A model generated the notes under the pieces. The model made no database searches. It was not told the origin of the DNA and was given only the letters and a program-made list of their open reading frames with translations. A program made the translations under genes and the position numbers. Below are positions 62,214 through 64,000 of a DNA stretch of 64,000 nucleotides, piece after piece. The DNA comes from SB25 sp050180705 (GTDB lineage: Bacteria > Bacteroidota > Bacteroidia > Bacteroidales > Tenuifilaceae). Position 1 is the first letter of the stretch, and every line of letters starts with the position of its first letter. The stretch covers positions 45,050 to 109,049 of the forward strand of contig JBFXDX010000016.1 of the NCBI GenBank assembly GCA_050180705.1, in the 5' to 3' direction.

Positions 62214-62242
62214 GAGCCCAGCTACAACCCTGGGCTCTTTTT
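62214..62242 (+). terminator. Intrinsic terminator of the accessory trio
   Basis: GAGCCCAG (62214-62221) pairs with CTGGGCTC (62230-62237) over an 8-base loop, followed by a T-run. Confidence 0.9.
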
Positions 62243-62660
62243 ATTAGTATCCCCAATAATGTGGCCTATTGAATAGAATGAAAGAGATTGGTTTTGCCAA
62301 AATCTCTGGTTCAATTACATCATACACATATTTTTAGACAAAGAAGAAAGAAAAAACAGAAAAAAAGAAAAAAGAAAGCCATACAACAGGCTAGAAGTGA
62401 AGGTTTGTCAAGGTTTTTATAAAAAATACTACCAACGAAGAAGTGGTGGAGATTTTTTATAAAACCCGGAGGGCTTGACCTTTATAAACCGAAACGGGCA
62501 GCCTAACTTTGCGGTGTTTTTAATTTTTTAAGTAAATTCCTTCAAGGTAAGAACTTCGATAACTGTATGCTAAAATCAGCTAATAGAAACAAAAATATGA
62601 TTGGATGAAATTTTTGTAAAGAAGATAACTAGACGGTAAACGATTAGCCTACGGCTAATG
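62243..62660. other. Noncoding region before the end-of-window gene
   Basis: No convincing ORF is present. It contains a purine-rich A/G tract (about 62338-62380), a partial inverted repeat (TGTCAAGG near 62407-62414, CTTGACC near 62474-62480), and a promoter-like TAACTTTG (62504-62511) on the plus strand with no gene after it. Possibly a small RNA, or remnants of a mobile element. Confidence 0.4.
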
Positions 62661-63920
62661 CTAATTTTCAACAAAAGACCAACTATCAAGTTCTGAACTA
62701 TCATTCTTTAAGTAGCTATTTAGTATTTCCAATGGAGAATTTTCGGGATGTATTTGGATGAATCTGTCGAGTTGATCGTGCAGCTCAAGTAAATGCAAAC
62801 AATTGGCCTTCGTTAATGTTGACCGCAACTCATTGTTTGAGTTTAACTTGCTTGACATAAACGAACTTAACTTATCCATTTTCAAGTACTGGGTATCGAG
62901 TTTTTGCAAACCAATATATTCTTCCAGTCGTTTGCCTTCGGGCGTTCCACTGGATGTTAGAAAAAGAAAAGTGCGGATAACTAGTTTCCCTTCAATCATT
63001 ACAGCAACTAAGTAGCCAACCTTAACGCCTAGAACTTTTAATTCAATTATATACTTACTGTGATCCTTAATAACATTCATACCCCGAAGAGAGAAGTAAA
63101 CACCCGCAACTGAAAAAGCAGGATGAATACAGTCTATACGCTCGACAAGTCGTTTTAAAGCGTGCATTTGAATATATATGGGGATGGGAAGATTGTCGAA
63201 AGCGGTATTTATGCCTAACTGTGCAGGAGTGACAAACAACCATTCAAAACCATTGAATTTGGATGTCCAGCCTAACCTGAAAGCAGGACGAACCTTGTTA
63301 TCAATAGTAATGTCAATCTTCTCGGGAGGATGTTTTTTTACAACGATTCGAAATCTTGCCCCCAAAGCATCACCAGTGTCTTCGGTTATGAGTGAGTATG
63401 AAAAGTAATAATGGCAGGGATTGTTAGTAACTGTAACCAGGTATGGGAAAATTTCATCGATTAGCCTATTGTAAATACTATCGAATAACTGGTCTAAATT
63501 ACCACAGGTAGGACAAAGTAACTCTTTTACCCTTTGAGCATTTTTATTAGGACTATCGTTGATAAGCAGTAGGTAAACATGCAAAGCAAACCCTAGGTAG
63601 TACATATCGGCTACTGGTACTGTTTTACCTGTTTTTTCAATAGGAACAGGAATAAGTTTCATGCAAGAGTTTACAACAGATTTAACGACTTCGATAAATT
63701 TAGGGGGAATATCGTCTTCGCGACAAGCCTCAACAGTAATTGAGCGGGAACGAATAAGGTATATTTTATCTAAGTCGCCATGCGGAATAAACTTTAAGAC
63801 ATTCTCACCTGTGAGAGTCCTGCAAAATCCATCCAACTTTTTTAAGAAATCGTTGCGATGCTTTGCCCTAACAACTTTTTGATTGTTGCAATGCTTCTGT
63901 TTTGCTCTCTTTTTAGGCAT
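62661..63920 (-). CDS. Unrecognised protein at the window edge
   Basis: About 419 residues from the basic start at 63920 (PKKRAKQKHCNNQK). The frame also extends to an ATG at 63959 and remains open to the window end. Visible features are a possible CPTC zinc-type pair near residue 140 (LLCPTCGNLDQLF), a mixed alpha/beta middle with RMA-type strands (ALGARFRIVVKKHPP), FEWLFVTPAQLG, and a helical C-terminus. No family is recognised. There is no signal peptide or membrane helix. It lies beside the accessory cassette and has no obvious partner. Annotate as hypothetical. Confidence 0.55.
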   Translation of the reverse strand: MPKKRAKQKHCNNQKVVRAKHRNDFLKKLDGFCRTLTGENVLKFIPHGDLDKIYLIRSRSITVEACREDDIPPKFIEVVKSVVNSCMKLIPVPIEKTGKTVPVADMYYLGFALHVYLLLINDSPNKNAQRVKELLCPTCGNLDQLFDSIYNRLIDEIFPYLVTVTNNPCHYYFSYSLITEDTGDALGARFRIVVKKHPPEKIDITIDNKVRPAFRLGWTSKFNGFEWLFVTPAQLGINTAFDNLPIPIYIQMHALKRLVERIDCIHPAFSVAGVYFSLRGMNVIKDHSKYIIELKVLGVKVGYLVAVMIEGKLVIRTFLFLTSSGTPEGKRLEEYIGLQKLDTQYLKMDKLSSFMSSKLNSNNELRSTLTKANCLHLLELHDQLDRFIQIHPENSPLEILNSYLKNDSSELDSWSFVEN

Positions 63921-64000
63921 GGAAGTTAACTTTCCTATGCAATCTACAAAAAAATACATTAAAAAGCATGTAAAATGTTTTGAATGTGTGGGGTGAGTAC

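Noticed and set aside
62504..62511. Promoter-like TAACTTTG on the plus strand
   Set aside because: No gene follows on that strand and no -33 element is spaced correctly; kept only as a note on the gap.

Overview
The window is a piece of an AT-rich (I estimate below 40 % GC) chromosome of a Bacteroidota bacterium, most likely a Bacteroidales/Marinilabiliales-type organism. Four things point there: the conserved run bamD-rpoZ-coaBC-porD(DUF4835)-recN, a serine palmitoyltransferase of the Bacteroides type, promoters of the TAnnTTTG class, and many TPR proteins and outer-membrane barrels. No tRNA, rRNA, CRISPR array or complete insertion sequence was seen.

Layout. 0-22 kb is core metabolism, transport and signalling: a HEPN-like/CBS protein, a YfcC carrier, a surface-antigen barrel, a DUF819 permease, a large SOS1-like cation/proton antiporter, uvrB, an orphan receiver, a LytTR regulator, a multi-PAS kinase, mntP, a cytidylate-kinase-like protein, a TPR histidine kinase, copA, idi and a pirin. 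22.6-29.6 kb holds a 1024-residue TPR protein with a partner barrel, then gyrB. 29.6-38.7 kb looks like a cell-surface assembly locus: a MORN protein and a PapD-like chaperone on the minus strand, then on the plus strand a TPR/PP2C phosphatase, two related secreted beta-rich proteins and a 1183-residue barrel protein ending in an OmpA domain. 38.7-51.8 kb returns to housekeeping: a broken four-helix-bundle gene, dapF, a SiaC-like phosphoprotein, a Do-type protease, rpoD, fabI, recN, porD, coaBC, rpoZ, bamD, spt and trxB.

The most interesting part is 51.9-59.5 kb. An ECF sigma factor and a membrane-bound TPR anti-sigma factor lie tail to tail with a periplasmic TPR-CHAT (caspase-like) protease. 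Just upstream of the protease, on the same strand, is an unlisted 58-codon ORF whose product has a Cys-Gly-Gly leader-type motif. I found five copies of GGTAACA-N15-nnATnAAAC, or a one-base variant, with an invariant 15-base spacer. They precede a hypothetical gene, a lipoprotein gene, a hairpin-rich intergenic region, a Cys/His-rich small protein and, on the minus strand, the GG-peptide/CHAT unit. The simplest reading is a self-contained ECF regulon controlling an envelope CHAT protease and its possible peptide substrate. Three long inverted repeats sharing a GGAATAG core lie inside it.

The last 4 kb (60.3-64 kb) is an accessory cassette of small hypothetical genes of a type common in Bacteroidota, ending in an unrecognised 419-residue protein on the minus strand.
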